A DNA stretch of 64,000 nt from positions 46,875 through 110,874 of the forward strand of contig JAGWWY010000007.1 of the NCBI GenBank assembly GCA_018970145.1. The letters are read 5' to 3'. A program made the translations under genes and the position numbers. The notes below the pieces were generated by a model. It ran no database searches and was not told where the DNA came from. It saw nothing but the letters and a program-made list of their open reading frames with translations. Numbering within the stretch: the stretch's first letter is position 1; every line of letters begins with the position of its first letter. Shown here piece after piece: positions 54,798 to 64,000 of the stretch. Source of the stretch: Gammaproteobacteria bacterium. Lineage in GTDB: Bacteria > Pseudomonadota > Gammaproteobacteria > Steroidobacterales > Steroidobacteraceae.

Positions 54798-55871
54798 TCA
54801 TACCCGAAATACCCTACCTTGTTCCACGTGAAACAGGCTTTCGGGTTCGCCAAACAGGCGGAAATCTTTCTCGAGCGCGGTGACTACAATCTGGCTCTCA
54901 AGGCGTCGAACACGTCCGATGAAACGTTCGAGACGACTGTGATCCAACTCAGCGGAGGGGTCATCCAGTAGTACCGTCGGACGCAAGTCGTGCTCGTGTT
55001 TGAGAAACTCCAACTGGCATAGGCTCAGTGTCACCGCGGCCAGTTTCTGTTGCCCCCGCGACAAAACCTCGCGAGCCGCTCTCCCCTTCACCCGAACGCT
55101 GATGTCAGCGCGATGGGGTCCGACAGTGGTGGACCGGCGCTCGCGGTCACGATTGGTCTGCGCGGCCAGGGCATCGGCCAAGGATGCGCTGCGATCCCAA
55201 CCCGGGAGAAAACTCAAAGAGACCTCGAGTCCGACCAGTTCTTCGACCATTTCCGTCCAGTATGGGAGCACGGCGGCCAGAACCCGCTCGCGAGCGGAGG
55301 TCAAGGTTTCTCCTTCGCGGGCCAATTCCTCGTCCCAGACAGAGACCGGTGCAGAGCCCGATTTCAGAGCGGCGTTCCGTTGGAGCAACGCGCGCTGATA
55401 TCGGCTCCAAGCGGCGGCAAAGCCGTGTTCCACGTGGAACACCGCCCAATCTAACCACCGCCGCCGGCGCGTGGCGCTCTCCTCGATGAGCTTATGGGCG
55501 TCCGGGTCGATGATTTGCGTCGGGAATGCGAGCGCTAGCTCCGACAAATTGCGGATACCACTGCCATTGAGACGCCCAATCGTGGCAGAGCGTTGCTCGC
55601 CCCCCTTTTGAACTTCTACCCCGAGGGCGTGGGTGCCCTCGGCATGGACTACCTTGCCGACGGCTCGGCAAAGACCTTGCCCATGACGAATCAGGCGCTC
55701 ATTGAGGCGAGTTCGGAACGAGCGACCCCGACCGAGTAGATAAATCGCTTCCAAGATCGAGGTTTTGCCGGCACCATTTGCGCCGTAGATCAACGTCGTA
55801 CCGGAACTGAAGCTCAATTCGGCAGTTTCGATACAGCGGAGATCCCGGACGGTCAGCTCCGCCAAAGCCAT
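54798..55871 (-). CDS. recF: DNA replication and repair protein RecF
   Basis: A 357-residue SMC-like ATPase for gap repair with RecOR. Walker A GANGAGKT is at 30-37. The signature LSRGQQKLAAVTLSLCQL and Walker B VLLDDPSAELD are intact. Two parS-like palindromes sit in the coding sequence and are read in the same frame as FHVEH and FHVEQ. dnaN lies 6 nt upstream. Confidence 0.96.
   Translation of the reverse strand: MALAELTVRDLRCIETAELSFSSGTTLIYGANGAGKTSILEAIYLLGRGRSFRTRLNERLIRHGQGLCRAVGKVVHAEGTHALGVEVQKGGEQRSATIGRLNGSGIRNLSELALAFPTQIIDPDAHKLIEESATRRRRWLDWAVFHVEHGFAAAWSRYQRALLQRNAALKSGSAPVSVWDEELAREGETLTSARERVLAAVLPYWTEMVEELVGLEVSLSFLPGWDRSASLADALAAQTNRDRERRSTTVGPHRADISVRVKGRAAREVLSRGQQKLAAVTLSLCQLEFLKHEHDLRPTVLLDDPSAELDHSRLERFIGRVRRLESQIVVTALEKDFRLFGEPESLFHVEQGRVFRV
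54820..54835. promoter_or_regulatory. parS site 1, inside the 3' end of recF
   Basis: TGTTCCACGTGAAACA matches the ParB/Spo0J parS consensus TGTTTCACGTGAAACA at 15 of 16 positions. It encodes FHVEQ of RecF. ParB is encoded at 15033-15998 in the same window. Confidence 0.88.
55426..55441. promoter_or_regulatory. parS site 2, within recF
   Basis: TGTTCCACGTGGAACA, a perfect 16-bp palindrome, the form I recall for Pseudomonas parS. It encodes FHVEH of RecF. It lies 606 bp from site 1 and within 3.2 kb of the presumed origin. Confidence 0.9.
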
Positions 55872-55877
55872 TCGCGA

Positions 55878-56975
55878 TCAGAGCCTCATGGGCATCACGA
55901 CATACTTGGCACCGTCCGCTTCAGAAGCCGTGATCAAGCAGCTGCTATTGGCGTCAGTGAGCGCAAAGTTGACGTGTTCGGTATCAATTGCAGAGAGCGC
56001 CTCGAGCAGGTAGGTGACGTTGAAACCGATCTCGATTTCTTCACCACTGTAGCCCACTTCCAGTTGATCTTCCGCTTCTTCTTGTTCCGGGTTGTGAGCT
56101 TGGAGCGTCAACAGATTCGGTTTGATGTTGAGGCGAATCCCGCGATACTTTTCGTTGGACAAAATCGCCGTTCGTTGCAGACTTTGCCGCAAAATACCGC
56201 GATCTGCGTCGATCACGCGGTTTGCGTTGCTTGGAATCACGCGGCCGTACTCCGGGAAACGACCGTCAATGAGCTTCGAAGTGAAACGAATGTCGCCGAT
56301 CTGGCAGCGAACGTGATTAGTACCAATCGAAAACTCGACTTCACCCTCCTCACCAAGCATGCGTTGCAACTCGAGCACGCCCTTGCGCGGCAGAATCACC
56401 TGCTGTTTGCCAGTCACCCGTTCAGTCAATGTCGTTTCACACAGGGCCAAGCGATGTCCGTCGGTAGCAACGGCGCGCAACTTGCCCCCTTCGGACTCGA
56501 GCAACATTCCGTTTAGGTAATAGCGCACATCTTGTTGCGCCATCGAGAAATGGGTCTTGTCGATCAGCCGCCGAAATGCCGCTTGTGGCAGCTTCAAGAC
56601 TTGTTGAGGGTTGATCTCGTCGATGACCGGGAACTCGGCTGCTGGCAACGTCGAAAGCGTGAAACGACTACGCCCGGCGCGCACCACCACTCGATCAGCT
56701 TCACTCGTCAGTGTTACCGACACGCCCTCCGGCAAGGATCGCAAGATATCGAGCAATTTGCGACCTGGGACGGTGAGTTCGCCGGGTGCGCTGACCGTAA
56801 TCGTCACCGCACTGACGAGCTCGACCTCGAGGTCTGTTCCAGTCACGCTCAAGCGGTTATTGCGAGCGCTGAGCAGGACGTTGGAAAGCACCGGCATCGT
56901 CTGTCGCCGTTCGACCACGCCGATCACGTTCTGGACCGGTCCGAGGATCTCTTCGCGAGTGGCTGTGACTTTCAT
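55878..56975 (-). CDS. dnaN: DNA polymerase III subunit beta (sliding clamp)
   Basis: A 365-residue processivity clamp with three clamp domains (E. coli 366). The C-terminus EADGAKYVVMPMRL is classical. The ATG at 56975 has no clear ribosome site; it is preceded by an AT-rich run. A TACAAT box (57014-57019, minus) may be its own -10. Gap of 199 nt from dnaA. Confidence 0.97.
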   Translation of the reverse strand: MKVTATREEILGPVQNVIGVVERRQTMPVLSNVLLSARNNRLSVTGTDLEVELVSAVTITVSAPGELTVPGRKLLDILRSLPEGVSVTLTSEADRVVVRAGRSRFTLSTLPAAEFPVIDEINPQQVLKLPQAAFRRLIDKTHFSMAQQDVRYYLNGMLLESEGGKLRAVATDGHRLALCETTLTERVTGKQQVILPRKGVLELQRMLGEEGEVEFSIGTNHVRCQIGDIRFTSKLIDGRFPEYGRVIPSNANRVIDADRGILRQSLQRTAILSNEKYRGIRLNIKPNLLTLQAHNPEQEEAEDQLEVGYSGEEIEIGFNVTYLLEALSAIDTEHVNFALTDANSSCLITASEADGAKYVVMPMRL

Positions 56976-57174
56976 ATATAGGTTTTAAGAGTTTAAGAAT
57001 TCAGATAGTTGTGATTGTAGGCACTGTGGATATGCGGAAAACCTGAATAACCCTCGACGAATCAGTGTGTTGCGTTCAGTTGCCTTGTGTGTGCGGCTAG
57101 GCATATCCGACCGATTCCCTGTGCGTCGATTGTGAATGATTTTCGCCTCCGAAAACATCCACAACTTATGAACT
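56976..57174. other. dnaA-dnaN intergenic region, candidate part of oriC
   Basis: An AT-rich segment (56973-57016) lies beside a DnaA-box-like TGTGGATAT (57025-57033, one mismatch from TGTGGATAA). Weaker boxes are TGTGAATGA (57131-57139) and ACATCCACA (57155-57163), each two mismatches. The layout of an unwinding segment next to boxes fits an origin, but so few strong boxes leave the exact start point open. Confidence 0.55.
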
Positions 57175-58515
57175 TCAACCCGTCAGGGTTCTTAACAGGT
57201 TTGAGTAATCTTCCGCGATGCGCTGTTCCGTCTCGCGCAGCCCCTTGATACGTCGGCAAGCATGCAGAACGGTTGTGTGATCTCGGCCGCCGAATGCATC
57301 GCCAATCTCTGGCAGGCTGTGTTGCGTGAGTTCCTTGGCGAGTGCCATCGCGATCTGGCGCGGTCTCGCCACCGACCGACTGCGCCGTTCGGATAACAAA
57401 TCAGAAACACGAACCTTGAAGTAATCGGCCACCGTCTTTTGGATGTTCTCGACCGTGATCAGCCGCGCCTGCAATGAGAGCAAATCTTTGAGCGCTTCTT
57501 TGGCGAAATCGATCGTGATAGCTTGCCCGGTGAAACGCGCGTTGGCGATGACACGACGCAACGCGCCTTCGAGCTCGCGCACGTTAGAGCGAATACGTTT
57601 GGCGATGAACAACGCGACGTCTTGCGAGATCGTCGCGCCCGCCGCCTCACCTTTGCTGATCAAAATTGCTGCGCAGGTTTCGAGTTCCGGCGGCTCGATC
57701 GCAACTGTCAAACCCCAACCGAAGCGGGATTTTAAGCGTTCTTCGAGTCCGTCGACTTCTTTGGGATAACGATCACAGGTGAGGATGACCTGTTGCTGAC
57801 CTTCGAGCAGTGCGTTGAAGGTGTGGAAGAATTCCTCTTGCGAGCGCTCTTTTCCCGCAAAAAATTGGATGTCGTCGATCAGTAGCGCATCGAGCGAGCG
57901 ATACGCGGCCTTGAATTCGTTCATCTGATTATGCTGCAACGCTTTGACCATATCGCTGACGAAGCGCTCGGAGTGGACGTAGGCAATGCGCGCATCGGGT
58001 CTGCGCGCGAGGATGGCGTGACCGACGGCGTGCATCAAATGGGTTTTGCCGAGGCCCACTCCGCCGTAAATAAACAGCGGGTTATAGGCTTTCCCCGGGT
58101 TCTCACCTACTTGTTGCGCTGCCGCTTTGGCGAGTTGATTACTCTTGCCGACGACGAAGGTCTCGAAGGTGGAGTCCGGATTCAAGCGCGCACCGACGAT
58201 CAGACCTGCAGGCCGCGCCGTCGGCAACACCGTCAACGACGCGGTAAGTGGGCTCGGTGGTTGCATCTCGGGTTTTGCACCAACCTGAACCGTGACGATC
58301 GGCGCCTGTCCAGGCATGGCGTTTTGCAGCCAAACACCAATTCTCGGCAATAGATTGGCATTGACCCAATCGACGACGAACCGATTCGGGGCCAGCAACT
58401 TCAACGAGCCATCACCCTCGATCGCCTGCAAAGGACGAACCCAGGTGTTGAATTGTGCTTCAGGGAGCTCGCTTTCCAGCGCTTGCGCGCAGCGAGCCCA
58501 CAGCGAGTGGTCCAA
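57175..58515 (-). CDS. dnaA: Chromosomal replication initiator protein DnaA
   Basis: A 446-residue initiator from a TTG start. Domain I opens [31 protein letters not shown]. The AAA+ domain has Walker A GGVGLGKT (151-158) and [24 protein letters not shown]. The C-terminal DNA-binding helix-turn-helix ends with [16 protein letters not shown], the DnaA signature. The start is set at TTG 58515 because it aligns with other DnaA N-termini. A GTG at 58608 would add 31 unusual residues and run through the DnaA box and the divergent rpmH -35. Confidence 0.93.
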   Translation of the reverse strand: MDHSLWARCAQALESELPEAQFNTWVRPLQAIEGDGSLKLLAPNRFVVDWVNANLLPRIGVWLQNAMPGQAPIVTVQVGAKPEMQPPSPLTASLTVLPTARPAGLIVGARLNPDSTFETFVVGKSNQLAKAAAQQVGENPGKAYNPLFIYGGVGLGKTHLMHAVGHAILARRPDARIAYVHSERFVSDMVKALQHNQMNEFKAAYRSLDALLIDDIQFFAGKERSQEEFFHTFNALLEGQQQVILTCDRYPKEVDGLEERLKSRFGWGLTVAIEPPELETCAAILISKGEAAGATISQDVALFIAKRIRSNVRELEGALRRVIANARFTGQAITIDFAKEALKDLLSLQARLITVENIQKTVADYFKVRVSDLLSERRSRSVARPRQIAMALAKELTQHSLPEIGDAFGGRDHTTVLHACRRIKGLRETEQRIAEDYSNLLRTLTG

Positions 58516-58560
58516 GCGCCAACCTGCCTGTTGATGAGGAATCGGGAAGGGGACGGAGAG

Positions 58561-58589
58561 AATATACTGATAGCCCGGCCTGTGGATAT
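58561..58589 (-). promoter_or_regulatory. Putative dnaA promoter overlapped by a DnaA box
   Basis: TATATT (58561-58566, minus) is a likely -10. Seventeen nt upstream, the -35 position lies inside TGTGGATAT (58581-58589), one mismatch from the DnaA box. DnaA binding there would block the promoter, the usual autoregulation. The same box could serve oriC. Confidence 0.55.
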
Positions 58590-58601
58590 CTCGGATTTGG
58601 C

Positions 58602-58630
58602 TTGACACTCGCGGTGCCGCTGCTTAACCT
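58602..58630 (+). promoter_or_regulatory. rpmH promoter
   Basis: Perfect -35 TTGACA (58602-58607), a 17-nt spacer and -10-like TAACCT (58625-58630). The predicted start is near 58637, about 20 nt before the rpmH ATG. It is divergent from dnaA. Confidence 0.7.
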
Positions 58631-58657
58631 CTGCGGCCTTTTTTCGGTGACGCCAGC

Positions 58658-58792
58658 ATGAAACGCACCTATCAACCCAGCAAAGTCCGCCGCGCCCGAA
58701 CTCACGGTTTCCGTGCCCGTATGGCGACGGCCAACGGTCGTAAAATCCTCTCGCGTCGTCGCGCCAAGGGTCGCAAGAAGCTGATCCCCTGA
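58658..58792 (+). CDS. rpmH: 50S ribosomal protein L34
   Basis: A 44-residue basic ribosomal protein, [19 protein letters not shown] at the start and [12 protein letters not shown] at the end. First gene of the rpmH-rnpA-yidD-yidC-mnmE run. Confidence 0.97.
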   Translation: MKRTYQPSKVRRARTHGFRARMATANGRKILSRRRAKGRKKLIP

Positions 58793-58821
58793 TTCGGGAC
58801 GCTTCGTCGGCACCCGTTCGG

Positions 58822-59181
58822 TTGCGGTTTCCTGCCGCTAACCGCGTTCTCCGTAAAGTCGACTTCGAAGCTGCCTACCGGCAGGGACGTCGCCTCGGAA
58901 ATCCCTTACTGAGTTTGGTCATCCGCAGGGCTGCCACCGACAGTCCTCGGTTGGGTATGGCTGTTGCGGCAAAAACCGTTGGAAATGCCGTCGCCCGTAA
59001 CAAACTTCGTCGCATAATCCGCGAGTCGTTCCGACATGCTCAGCATCGACTACCCGCGGCCGATTACATCATCGGTGCGCGAGCGGCTGTGCGAGCCGCG
59101 TCGGCACAATCGATACGCGAGAGTCTCGAGGGTCTTTGGACACAGGCAGCAAAATCATGCGCCGCATCCTCCGTGCCCTAG
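58822..59181 (+). CDS. rnpA: Ribonuclease P protein component
   Basis: A 119-residue basic cofactor of RNase P for tRNA 5' maturation. The RNR signature region is [16 protein letters not shown] (RNP motif). The start is TTG 58822, giving [24 protein letters not shown]. Its 3' end overlaps yidD by 25 nt. Confidence 0.93.
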   Translation: MRFPAANRVLRKVDFEAAYRQGRRLGNPLLSLVIRRAATDSPRLGMAVAAKTVGNAVARNKLRRIIRESFRHAQHRLPAADYIIGARAAVRAASAQSIRESLEGLWTQAAKSCAASSVP

Positions 59182-59390
59182 TTCGTGCGTATCAGCTCAT
59201 CGTAAGCCCGCTGTTGGGGCCACGATGCCGTTTTTTTCCGACCTGTTCGCACTACGCGCTCGAGGCTCTCGAGACGCATGGTGCGATGCGGGGCAGCTGG
59301 TTGACTCTTAAACGAGTGGGCCGTTGCCATCCTTTTTGTGAAGGCGGTTACGATCCCGTGCCGCCGCGTTTAGAGAAGAGATCGACGTGA
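59157..59390 (+). CDS. yidD: Membrane protein insertion efficiency factor YidD
   Basis: A 77-residue membrane-associated protein with three conserved Cys: the motif [20 protein letters not shown] plus [12 protein letters not shown]. The ATG at 59157 gives the family start [13 protein letters not shown]. Overlaps rnpA upstream and yidC downstream (GTGA). Confidence 0.94.
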   Translation: MRRILRALVRAYQLIVSPLLGPRCRFFPTCSHYALEALETHGAMRGSWLTLKRVGRCHPFCEGGYDPVPPRLEKRST

Positions 59391-61114
59391 CTTCGACCAA
59401 TGCTCGCATGTTCCTGTGGCTCGGCCTCGTGCTCGCGCTGTGGCTCAACTACGAAACTTGGCAGCGTGATTACGCGTTGCCTGTGCCTCCCGTGGCCACT
59501 ACTGCCGCTGCGGCGCCGAGTGCCGAAGAGGTCACCGGTCTTGCAGCGAGCGTGCCGCAAGCTGCCGCAACGACCACTGTTGCGACAACCGCCAACGCTA
59601 CCCGTGCCGTCCCCGCAGCGGACGTCGCTGGCTTAGCCGCGCCGCGAGCGCCCGCAACGCCAACGGCCGTCGCGAGCACCATCAAGGTGGTGACCGATGT
59701 GTTGACCGTCGAAGTCTCGTTGCGCGGTGGCGATTTGGTGCTCGCGGATCTCGCGCAGTATCCGCTCGTCAAAGGCGAAGACGCGCGGGTTCGTTTGCTC
59801 AATACCAACCCAGCCAATTTTTATTTATTGCAGACGGGGTTGACGGGAGCTGCAGGCGAGGCACGACCGACTCATCTTGCCGATTTCGAATCGGCACAGA
59901 CTGAATATCGAATGACCGACGGCGCTGACGAATTGCGTGTGCCACTCGTATGGCGCGATGCCGAAACCGGTGTCACCGTTACCAAGACGTACGTATTCAA
60001 GCGCGGTCAATACCGAATCGATTTGCGCTATGACGTTGAAAATGCGGGTGCAGCGACTTGGCGCGCCGCTTCTTATGCGCAAATTTTGCGTAACGATCCG
60101 CCGGTCGAAACCTCCATGTTCTCGGTCGAGAGCTATGCTTTCCAAGGGCCGGCATATTACGACGGCATCAAATATGAAAAACTCGATCGCGACAGCGCGG
60201 AAGATCGTGCGCTGTCACGCGACATCCAAGGCGGTTGGATTGCAGGGATGCAACACCACTTCGTCGCGGCGATCGTCCCGGCCGGTGCGGTGACCTATCG
60301 CTACTCGATCAAGACCGAGGGCAATCAATATCTACTTTCGACCACGGGGCCTTCGATCACCGTGGCGCCGAGCAGCGGCGCGACCTTCGAAGAAACTTTG
60401 TTCGTCGGGCCGAAATTGCAGGCGCAACTGGAACAAGCCGGTCCGAGGCTCGATCTCGTTGCCGACTACGGCATTCTGACGTTGCTGGCCAAGCCACTGT
60501 TCTGGTTACTCGAGCAAGCTTACAAACTCACGACCAATTGGGGCTGGTCGATTGTGCTGATCACGCTGCTGCTGAAATTGGTGTTCTATCCGTTGTCTGA
60601 GTCGTCTGGCAAATCCATGGCAAAAATGCGCGTTCTCGGCCCGCGTATGAAGAATCTCCAGGAAACGTATAAAGACGATCGCGAGAAACTCGGTCGCGCC
60701 ATGATGGATCTGTACAAGCGCGAGAAGATCAACCCGTTGGCTGGTTGTTTGCCGATCCTCATTCAAATGCCGGTGTTTTTTGCGTTTTACTGGGTTTTGC
60801 TCGAAAGCGTCGAGATGCGACAAGCATCCTTCGCCTTCTGGATCCAGGATTTGTCCTCACGCGATCCTTTCTTTGTGTTGCCGATCATCATGGCGGGTGC
60901 GATGTTCGTGCAGTACAAACTGAACCCCACGCCGCCCGATCCGATTCAGGCAAAGGTGTTCATGATCCTGCCGTTCATCATGAGTGCGACCTTCGCCTTC
61001 TTCCCGGCAGGCCTCGTGTTGTATTGGGTCACCAACACCTTGTTGTCGATCGCGCAGCAGTGGAACATCAACCGCCGCATCGAGGCGGAGGCTAAGAAAA
61101 CGCGCGCAGCGTGA
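59387..61114 (+). CDS. yidC: Membrane protein insertase YidC
   Basis: A 575-residue gram-negative type insertase. An N-terminal anchor ([17 protein letters not shown]) is followed by an Ala/Thr/Val-rich low-complexity linker (about 32-100), a large periplasmic beta-domain (about 100-350) and five C-terminal helices with the conserved Arg-containing groove. ALYW-type ending [21 protein letters not shown] is diagnostic. GTG start. Confidence 0.96.
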   Translation: MTSTNARMFLWLGLVLALWLNYETWQRDYALPVPPVATTAAAAPSAEEVTGLAASVPQAAATTTVATTANATRAVPAADVAGLAAPRAPATPTAVASTIKVVTDVLTVEVSLRGGDLVLADLAQYPLVKGEDARVRLLNTNPANFYLLQTGLTGAAGEARPTHLADFESAQTEYRMTDGADELRVPLVWRDAETGVTVTKTYVFKRGQYRIDLRYDVENAGAATWRAASYAQILRNDPPVETSMFSVESYAFQGPAYYDGIKYEKLDRDSAEDRALSRDIQGGWIAGMQHHFVAAIVPAGAVTYRYSIKTEGNQYLLSTTGPSITVAPSSGATFEETLFVGPKLQAQLEQAGPRLDLVADYGILTLLAKPLFWLLEQAYKLTTNWGWSIVLITLLLKLVFYPLSESSGKSMAKMRVLGPRMKNLQETYKDDREKLGRAMMDLYKREKINPLAGCLPILIQMPVFFAFYWVLLESVEMRQASFAFWIQDLSSRDPFFVLPIIMAGAMFVQYKLNPTPPDPIQAKVFMILPFIMSATFAFFPAGLVLYWVTNTLLSIAQQWNINRRIEAEAKKTRAA

Positions 61115-62487
61115 ACAGTTCTCGCCGCGATACCATCTGCGCCATCGCCACGGCTGCTGGCCGGGGTGGCGTGGGTATCGTGCGGGTATCAGGCCCTGCG
61201 ACGAGCGCGATCGCAAACGGTGTCATCGAGAGCGGTCTGCCGCCACCGCGGCGCGCCATGTTCGTGCCTTTTCGCGATGCCGCCGGTACCACGCTCGACG
61301 AAGGTATCGCGCTCTATTTTCCGGCGCCGCATAGCTACACCGGTGAGGATGTGCTCGAACTTCAAGGCCATGGCGGTCCGGTAGTGCTCGAAATGTTGCT
61401 CGCGCGAGTCATCGAACTTGGTGCGCGCCGCGCGCGCCCCGGTGAATTCACCGAGCGAGCTTTTCTCAACGACAAACTCGATCTCACCCAAGCCGAAGCC
61501 GTTGCCGATCTGATCGATGCAGGCTCTGTGGCGGCCGCTCGTGCCGCTTTGCGATCTTTGCAAGGCGAGTTTTCGCAGCAGGTGCACAGTCTCGTCGAAG
61601 CTGTGATCGAGTTACGTACTTGGGTGGAAGCGGCGATCGATTTTCCGGAAGAAGAAATCGACTTCCTCGCCGATACCGCGCTCGTGAAACGACTCGACGC
61701 GCTGCAGAAACGATTTTCTGAAGTGACGCGCTCGGCCAAGCAAGGTCGCTTGCTGCGTGATGGCATGACGGTCGTCATCGCGGGGCGGCCCAACGCGGGT
61801 AAATCGAGCGTATTGAATGCACTCGCGGGCTATGAGGCAGCGATCGTGACGCCTGTCGCCGGAACGACTCGCGACGTATTGCGTGAACACATCGCGATCG
61901 ACGGTATGCCATTGCATGTTCTCGACACCGCAGGTCTTCGAGCCACGGCTGATATCGTCGAAGCGGAAGGGGTGCGCCGCGCCCGTGCTGAGATCGCCAA
62001 AGCCGATCGAGTCCTCTTCATCGTTGACGCCACGACCGATCCTGATGCCGAGGCTTGGCGCAGCGAACAAGCACAGTGGCCGCCAGGGTTACCGGTCACG
62101 TTGGTGTTCAATAAAATCGACGCCTTATCCGCAGCACAAACCCGCGCACTAACGATCGAGCCACCGAGCGGTGTTCACCAGATACTGACGCTATCGGCCA
62201 AACAGGGTGTGGGGTTAGATCGTTTGCGCGAGCATTTGAAGGCGTGCATGGGTTACGAAGCCGCTGACACCGGCACCATTTCCGCGCGCGCGCGGCATCT
62301 CGATGCCCTGCAACGAGCAGAACACCATGCGGAAAACGCCGTAGTGCGATTGAAGCATGAGCGTGCCGGTGAGCTGGTCGCCGAAGAGCTGCGTCTTGCG
62401 CAAATGGCGCTCGGCGAAATCACCGGTGAGTTTCAGGCGGACGACCTGCTGGGTCGGATATTCGGAAGTTTCTGCATCGGAAAATAG
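61111..62487 (+). CDS. mnmE: tRNA modification GTPase MnmE
   Basis: A 458-residue GTPase that, with MnmG, makes the xm5 side chain on U34 of tRNA. N-terminal folate-binding domain opens [22 protein letters not shown]. The G domain holds GRPNAGKSS near 226, DTAGLR and NKID. The C-terminal CIGK is intact. The start GTG 61111 overlaps yidC (GTGA). The usual next gene, mnmG, is missing from the window. Confidence 0.96.
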   Translation: MNSSRRDTICAIATAAGRGGVGIVRVSGPATSAIANGVIESGLPPPRRAMFVPFRDAAGTTLDEGIALYFPAPHSYTGEDVLELQGHGGPVVLEMLLARVIELGARRARPGEFTERAFLNDKLDLTQAEAVADLIDAGSVAAARAALRSLQGEFSQQVHSLVEAVIELRTWVEAAIDFPEEEIDFLADTALVKRLDALQKRFSEVTRSAKQGRLLRDGMTVVIAGRPNAGKSSVLNALAGYEAAIVTPVAGTTRDVLREHIAIDGMPLHVLDTAGLRATADIVEAEGVRRARAEIAKADRVLFIVDATTDPDAEAWRSEQAQWPPGLPVTLVFNKIDALSAAQTRALTIEPPSGVHQILTLSAKQGVGLDRLREHLKACMGYEAADTGTISARARHLDALQRAEHHAENAVVRLKHERAGELVAEELRLAQMALGEITGEFQADDLLGRIFGSFCIGK

Positions 62488-62489
62488 CA

Positions 62490-63947
62490 ATGCTCATCAC
62501 GCGACGTCGATCGATTGCACTTGGAGTGGCTGCCGCCGTTAGCGCAACGACGGACGGGCTGCGCGCTGCGACACGATCGCTACACGATGTCATCGTCATC
62601 GGCGCTGGTCTCGCGGGTCTGCATGCGGCACGTCTGCTAGCTGCCGACGGACTGAAAGTGCTCGTTCTCGAAAGTGATCGACGGGTCGGTGGACGGTCTC
62701 ACACGGCCTACGAATTCGATTCGCGAATCGAGCTTGGCGCTTCGCAAGTCGGGCGGATGTATGCGCGCATTCTCGATACAGCTCGTGCGCTTGGCATCGA
62801 AATGGCGCCCGGTGCGCACATCAATGCACCCTATTCCTTCGTGCGCGGCGACGAACTGATCGGTGCCGCGAATTGGGCGGCTTCGAAGCGAAACCCGTTA
62901 CAGGGGCCTGAGCGCAGTGTTCCGCCGCACGCGCTCGGGGCGTATTACATCGAACAAAGAAATCCGTTCCAAAGCTTCGATGAACTGCTCTCAGCAAAAG
63001 CCCAAGAGTTCGATCTGAGTGTGGCGCAATGGCTCGAGCGGCAAGGCGCATCGGCAGCAGCGCGCGAATTGATCAACGAGACGTTGGGCGCCCCCGGTCT
63101 CGAGAACCAAAGCGTACTGCGCATGTTTCAAGAAGCCACACGCATGCGGGTCGAGAATCGTGCACGAGCGGCCGCACCCGAATCATCGGGCAAAGATGCT
63201 TACGAACGTGCCGCGCTCAACTCGTTCCATATCGTGGGCGGCTCATCGAAGCTTACCGACGCGATGGCCGCCAGCCTCGGCGATCGTGTCATCACCGGCA
63301 AAAAGGTCGTTGCCATCGACATGACTCGCACCGGCTGCACCGTGCGCTGCGAGGATGGCTCACAGTGGCAATCGGCGCGAGTGATTTCCGCTCTGCCCTT
63401 CACGATGCTCAGACGCATCGCGATCACCCCCGCATTACAGGGTGCGCAAGCGCAGGCTGTCGAAAGGATGCCTTATGGCAACCAAAGCCAGGTGTGGTTG
63501 CGCGTCAAAGCGCCCTATTGGGAAGCCGACGGCATCGAAGCGTCGATGTGGACCGATGGTCTTTTCACCTTGATCCGTCAACAGATTGAACACGACGGCA
63601 AGCGGGAACTGATCAGCGCCCTGGCCTTCGGGGCGAAATCACACGAGTTGGATCGTCTCGCGCCGCGTGATCGCGGTGAGCTTGCGATTCGATACATCGA
63701 GCAGCGTCGACCGAGCACTCGTGGCAAGCTCGAGTTCATCGGAGCACATTCTTGGGCACAGTCACCGACCATTGGCGGTTGCAGCTACGGCTTGCAACCG
63801 CACGTGGCGTTCGATTGGAACTTGCAGATGTCGAAACCGCACGCGCGACTGCATTTCGCCGGCGAACACACGCGACGATTCGAAGTCGGCATGGAAGCAG
63901 CGATGGAATCGGGCGAGCGTGCTGCACTCGAGGTGCTGCAGAGTTAG
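62490..63947 (+). CDS. FAD-dependent amine oxidase, probable Tat substrate
   Basis: A 485-residue flavin monoamine oxidase-type protein. Its N-terminus has TRRRSIALGVAAAVSA, a twin-arginine-like leader. FAD dinucleotide motif GAGLAG is at 38-43, followed by the ESDRRVGGRSHT GG-doublet motif. The C-terminal FAD-binding FAGEHT is present. The substrate amine is unknown. It begins 2 nt after mnmE, in the slot where mnmG normally lies. Confidence 0.9.
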   Translation: MLITRRRSIALGVAAAVSATTDGLRAATRSLHDVIVIGAGLAGLHAARLLAADGLKVLVLESDRRVGGRSHTAYEFDSRIELGASQVGRMYARILDTARALGIEMAPGAHINAPYSFVRGDELIGAANWAASKRNPLQGPERSVPPHALGAYYIEQRNPFQSFDELLSAKAQEFDLSVAQWLERQGASAAARELINETLGAPGLENQSVLRMFQEATRMRVENRARAAAPESSGKDAYERAALNSFHIVGGSSKLTDAMAASLGDRVITGKKVVAIDMTRTGCTVRCEDGSQWQSARVISALPFTMLRRIAITPALQGAQAQAVERMPYGNQSQVWLRVKAPYWEADGIEASMWTDGLFTLIRQQIEHDGKRELISALAFGAKSHELDRLAPRDRGELAIRYIEQRRPSTRGKLEFIGAHSWAQSPTIGGCSYGLQPHVAFDWNLQMSKPHARLHFAGEHTRRFEVGMEAAMESGERAALEVLQS

Positions 63948-64000
63948 CGCTTGAGTCGAATGAAGCCTATCGTCGCTAGCAGGAACACGGCGGCGATCGC
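63944..64000 (-). CDS. Tail of a minus-strand membrane protein gene, cut by the window end
   Basis: Eighteen codons on the minus strand end in TAA at 63944-63946 and read as a hydrophobic helix with a basic end (AIAAVFLLATIGFIRLKR). This looks like a C-terminal membrane anchor. Too short for identity. It overlaps the amine oxidase stop by 4 nt. Confidence 0.4.
   Translation of the reverse strand, partial: AIAAVFLLATIGFIRLKR

Noticed and set aside
58516..58608. Upstream GTG start for dnaA
   Set aside because: It would add 31 residues absent from DnaA proteins and would cross the DnaA box and reach the rpmH -35 hexamer.

Overview
The window reads as an origin-proximal chromosome segment of a GC-rich gammaproteobacterium. 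The lineage call is inferred from gene content and order: dnaA-dnaN-recF-gyrB beside rpmH-rnpA-yidD-yidC-mnmE; an E. coli-like rhodanese-grxC-secB-gpsA string next to envC; long-type (E. coli-like) ArgG; two-subunit GlyQS; a glnA-ntrB-ntrC unit with a sigma-54 promoter; and rsmG-parA-parB-atpIBEFHAGDC-glmU-glmS. It is not enterobacterial, because it keeps chromosomal ParAB with two parS sites and uses a class 1B-type dihydroorotate dehydrogenase. A Steroidobacterales, Nevskiales or Xanthomonadales relative is plausible but cannot be proved from the sequence alone. No tRNA, rRNA, CRISPR, transposase or prophage was seen.

Layout. 0-6 kb (minus): kup, a METTL7-like methyltransferase, a SIMPL protein, a DUF2238 membrane protein and glmS. 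5.8-6.5 kb: an AbrB/PIN toxin-antitoxin pair inserted between glmS and glmU. 6.6-21 kb (minus): an almost gapless 14.4 kb run, read from high to low coordinate, of isocitrate-lyase-family protein, MBL hydrolase, AcuI-like reductase, rsmG, parA, an unknown membrane protein, parB, the whole ATP synthase operon and glmU. 21-24 kb: S9 peptidase, cytochrome c4, dtd. 24-30 kb (plus): tatABC joined by start/stop overlaps to POT, OPT and EamA transporters. 30-38.5 kb: small membrane and exported proteins, DedA, CtpA, EnvC, then rhodanese-grxC-secB-gpsA, trmL and pyrD. 38.5-43.9 kb: mscS, ntrC, ntrB, glnA and a NtrC/sigma-54 control region. 43.9-52.3 kb: glyQ, glyS, a PlsC-like acyltransferase, a Tat-type amidase, a Host_attach/baeRF-like protein, a PfkB kinase, argG and terB. 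52-64 kb: gyrB, recF (carrying two parS sites), dnaN, dnaA, the replication origin region, rpmH, rnpA, yidD, yidC, mnmE and an amine oxidase. The window ends in the tail of a further minus-strand gene.

How it fits together. Replication probably starts near 57.0-58.6 kb, so minus-strand genes to the left and plus-strand genes to the right run with the forks. ParA and ParB, the two parS sites in recF, and DnaA boxes on both sides of dnaA form a replication and segregation module. A twin-arginine exporter is present together with at least two proteins bearing twin-arginine-like leaders (amidase and amine oxidase). Peptide use is suggested by the S9 peptidase, POT and OPT genes. Nitrogen control is encoded locally with its own target promoter.

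The most unusual points are an unidentified multi-pass membrane protein locked between parA and parB by 4-nt overlaps; a five-junction overlap chain from rsmG to atpB; two consensus -10 boxes that end 6-7 nt before an ATG, implying leaderless mRNAs; the toxin-antitoxin pair splitting glmU from glmS; and a compact, unassigned three-gene acid-metabolism cassette upstream of rsmG.
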